Shown: one piece after another, positions 61,843 to 64,000 of the stretch | Layout of the letters: each line of letters opens with the position of its first letter | Position numbering within the stretch: the stretch's first letter is position 1 | Origin: Trichuris trichiura | Taxonomy: Eukaryota > Nematoda > Enoplea > Trichinellida > Trichuridae | Assembly (NCBI GenBank): GCA_037903355.1 | Contig: JBAJFE010000037.1 | Location: 372,001-436,000 of the forward strand | Length of the DNA stretch: 64,000 nt | Reading direction: 5' to 3' | Position numbers and translations under genes: made by a program | Notes under the pieces: model-generated | Seen by the model: the letters and a program-made list of their open reading frames with translations, nothing else | Databases searched by the model: none | What the model was told of the DNA's origin: nothing

Positions 61843-62179
61843 CTGAAAAAAACAGCAAGAACGATTCAGTCGATCGCAAAGTGTAAACACTTCAAGTAAT
61901 GCATATAACGTTCTTCAAGAAGCAACGGTTAAATTTTGGAGAACGAGTTTGTCAACAAGTAAGGTTTACAGGAATTCGTGTATGAAACAATGGGACTTCT
62001 GTAACAACGACTGCGCAACGGTCAACTGCTAGAGGGCTCGAAAAGATTGCATCCGTCTTCTCTGGCTGGAATGTCTCGCAAGCGAAGGCACGCTTTAGCA
62101 ACCAGCATAGGCGTCCATTCTTAAATTCCATGCATACACGTGTTGAATAAAAACAATGGGGCAAAATACCTTTTACGCT

Positions 62180-62185
62180 TTTATT
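62180..62185 (-). promoter_or_regulatory. Poly(A) signal AATAAA
   Basis: A canonical hexamer on the minus strand, 6 nt beyond the stop at 62192. It supports this as the end of the disordered-protein gene and implies a very short 3' UTR. Confidence 0.6.
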
Positions 62186-62191
62186 ACCTTT

Positions 62192-64000
62192 TCAGTCGTA
62201 ATCAGGTTCGGGAATATAAACAGGCACACGGACTTCAGGTGCCCTTCTCCACATTGCGAATCTGCGCGACTGCCCGTTATCCGTGTAGACACAATCATTG
62301 CTCGAATACGCGTAACCGTTTTTCTTCCACTGTTCTATAGGCTCATCCTTAGCGCTGCAATATTTTGCAATCAACTCTTGACAGCTCACGTATCAAAAAC
62401 GTATAAATTAAAATGATGCAATCTATCGTAACTGATGAAACAATTTAACATCCGCTGCTGGAGGCAAAGCAACGACGTCAAAGCAGCCAATTCGCGAAAC
62501 AGTGACGTGCATCAACGTTAAAAGTACACTTTGCTCACTTGACAACTTTGGAGAGGCCGGAATTTGCCGCCGGGACAACTGAGTCATCACGAGACCAAAA
62601 GTTGCTCATCGATGTGGCCATCCGATTCTGCTGGCCAATGGTCGAAACGCTAATGCTCGACGTATCTATGGAAGACTTTCGAGCACGGCTTGCCTGATCT
62701 GAACTGCGATCCAAACGATTCTCCAAATCGGCGATCCAGCTAAAATCAATTTCACTGTGCACATCCACAGTCGGCGTTTGACCATCGGTCAGCGATTGCT
62801 GGTCCATTTCGCCTTGTTCGACCGATCGACGACCATTCTCCACTGTGACGGATCGAAACCAATCGCTTTGATCGTCGCCGGTTCCGAAATAGAGTTGCTT
62901 GGCGGGCGATTGAACATTTCCATTCATATGACTGTCGCAGGGTACTTTCGAACCGTTCACTAAAGGATAAGGACCCAAATCGTTCAGGCTTTGCTGCCTA
63001 TGCAAAGTTTGACCGATTGGAGGAGTGTCCACATTGTTTGCTTCTTCCATAGAAAGCTGGTTAGACTGGTCGCTAACGCGTTCCATCTTCTCCGCGTCCG
63101 CCAACAGTCGAGCATTTCGTTCCATAATAGTCTGTGCGTCCATTGTGACTACCAATGCTTTTTCCTGTGCTCCTTTACCATTCTTCAATCCGTTAGTCAT
63201 CGTAGAAGGTATTTTCGCCTTGTGCTCAATTGGGGGTGCAGCAGAGTCGACTGTATCGAAGTCCAACTCTTCAACGAAAACGCTTCGTCCTGACGTAGCT
63301 GACGGAGGACGGTCTTGGCTCTTTGGAAGAGCATCGGCCAAATGGGGACGTAAACAAGTACTAAACTTGAACAAACGACCGCCATGCTCAGATGGGCTTT
63401 CGCCCATCGTTCGCTGTAACGGCGTAGATGTCTTTGCTTGAGAAAAGTCAACGGACGAGGTGTGTCGTCGTAATGTTGGTTGATCGCAAAGTGCCTCCAC
63501 ACTCTGCGATCTTGGTGGTGCCGGCATCATCTTTTCCCAACGTTGATAATGTGCGGTAGGGAAAAAAGAATGCGGTTCCAAAGGCATACCGTACGCCTTA
63601 GGCAGCCAAGGGGATGGCATTTGCTGCCACACTGCTCCTGGCGGGTAGTAACAAGAGTTCATTGGATGTGGATAGAAAAGATGTTGCTGATTCAATCCAT
63701 TCATGTGATATGGAGATACGAATACTTGACGTGACGTACCAGAGGATAAATCACTCCGCGGCATCGGCGAAGACGCCTTGGATTGTAGACGCAGACGTTT
63801 CCTACGTTTCTGACTTTTACCGGACGAAGCCAACGATCGCTGTCGCAACACTGTGGCTTTTTTCTTTTTCTTTTCATCGTCATTGCCAACGGCTAGGTCG
63901 ACGTGATCATTGGCACCTATAGGTACGACGACGACTGCGGAGCGGTGACCGTTTTTCTTTCCATCCACAACGCTGGGAGCAGCTGCTGTTGTATGTCGGT
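62192..64000 (-). CDS. C-terminal part of a long, mostly disordered protein (5' truncated)
   Basis: Exon 64000-62539 is open to the window edge, so the start lies outside. A GTGAGC donor and a 154-nt intron join it in frame to the last exon, 62384-62192, giving about 550 residues of C-terminus. The N-terminal part seen here is basic (KKKKK, SQKRRKRLRLQSK), followed by a Pro/Tyr/Trp-rich stretch (FYPHPMNSCYYPPGAVW), several Ser-rich phosphosite-like motifs (RSQSVEAL, RRHTSSVDF, RQQSLNDL) and a short helical patch (AQTIMERNARLLADAEKM). The end is VPVYIPEPDYD. The RxxS motifs suggest regulation by basophilic kinases and 14-3-3 binding, which is inference. I do not recognise the family; a signalling or cytoskeletal scaffold is plausible. 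Confidence 0.75.

Larger units (their letters stand above)
59934..62191. other. Region upstream of wdfy-3
   Basis: About 2.3 kb. The part next to 59933 should be the wdfy-3 promoter and 5' UTR. The remainder includes the unrecognised minus-strand candidate at 60333-61842 and the short 3' UTR of the gene ending at 62192. Confidence 0.5.

Noticed and set aside
1..64000. tRNA, rRNA, CRISPR array or bacterial operon
   Set aside because: I looked for TPsiC/anticodon patterns, regularly spaced direct repeats and intron-free gene runs and found none that hold up.

Overview
This is a stretch of animal nuclear genome, most likely a nematode and probably a clade I (Trichinella/Trichuris-like) worm. 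The evidence is intron-split genes with very short introns (mostly 45-60 nt, some about 35 nt), complete orthologs of animal regulators (HCF-1, WDFY3/ALFY, an A1CF/RBM46-type RNA-binding protein), and an apparent EFF-1/AFF-1-type cell-cell fusogen, a family best known from nematodes. The species is inference. I see no bacterial, plasmid, phage or CRISPR features.

Layout. 1-4012: no gene recognised. 4013-5951 (+): secreted Gly-rich PAN/apple protein with a thrombospondin-like module (7 exons, 533 aa). 9074-17401 (-): two tandem HCF-1 genes. The upstream copy (13328-17401, 15 exons, 856 aa) is the conserved ortholog; the downstream copy (9074-12290, 14 exons, 772 aa) is a divergent paralog with the same exon plan. 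17.4-27.9 kb: mostly empty, with a few weak small-gene candidates and a perfect 117-bp-arm palindrome (22214-22459). About 28.0-29.8 kb (+): FF-family fusogen. 33397-36541 (+): A1CF/RBM46/RBM47-like RNA-binding protein (9 exons, 730 aa). 36.5-42.2 kb: empty apart from a large imperfect inverted repeat (40692-41041). 42236-59933 (-): complete WDFY3/ALFY gene (38 exons, 3455 aa) with BEACH, WD40 and FYVE domains. 60.3-61.8 kb (-): unrecognised multi-exon candidate. 62192-64000 (-): 3' end of an unrecognised long disordered protein that runs off the window.

Exon models were built by hand from splice signals, frame continuity and family alignment recalled from memory. For the five main complete genes the summed coding length divides by three and the joined frame stays open to the stop, which is good internal evidence. 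No search or transcript was available.

The genes do not form a pathway. They cover chromatin/transcription (HCF), RNA processing (A1CF-like), aggregate autophagy (WDFY3), membrane fusion (FF) and extracellular matrix (PAN). The most notable points are the tandem HCF duplication, the fusogen, the two inverted repeats and the ultra-short introns.
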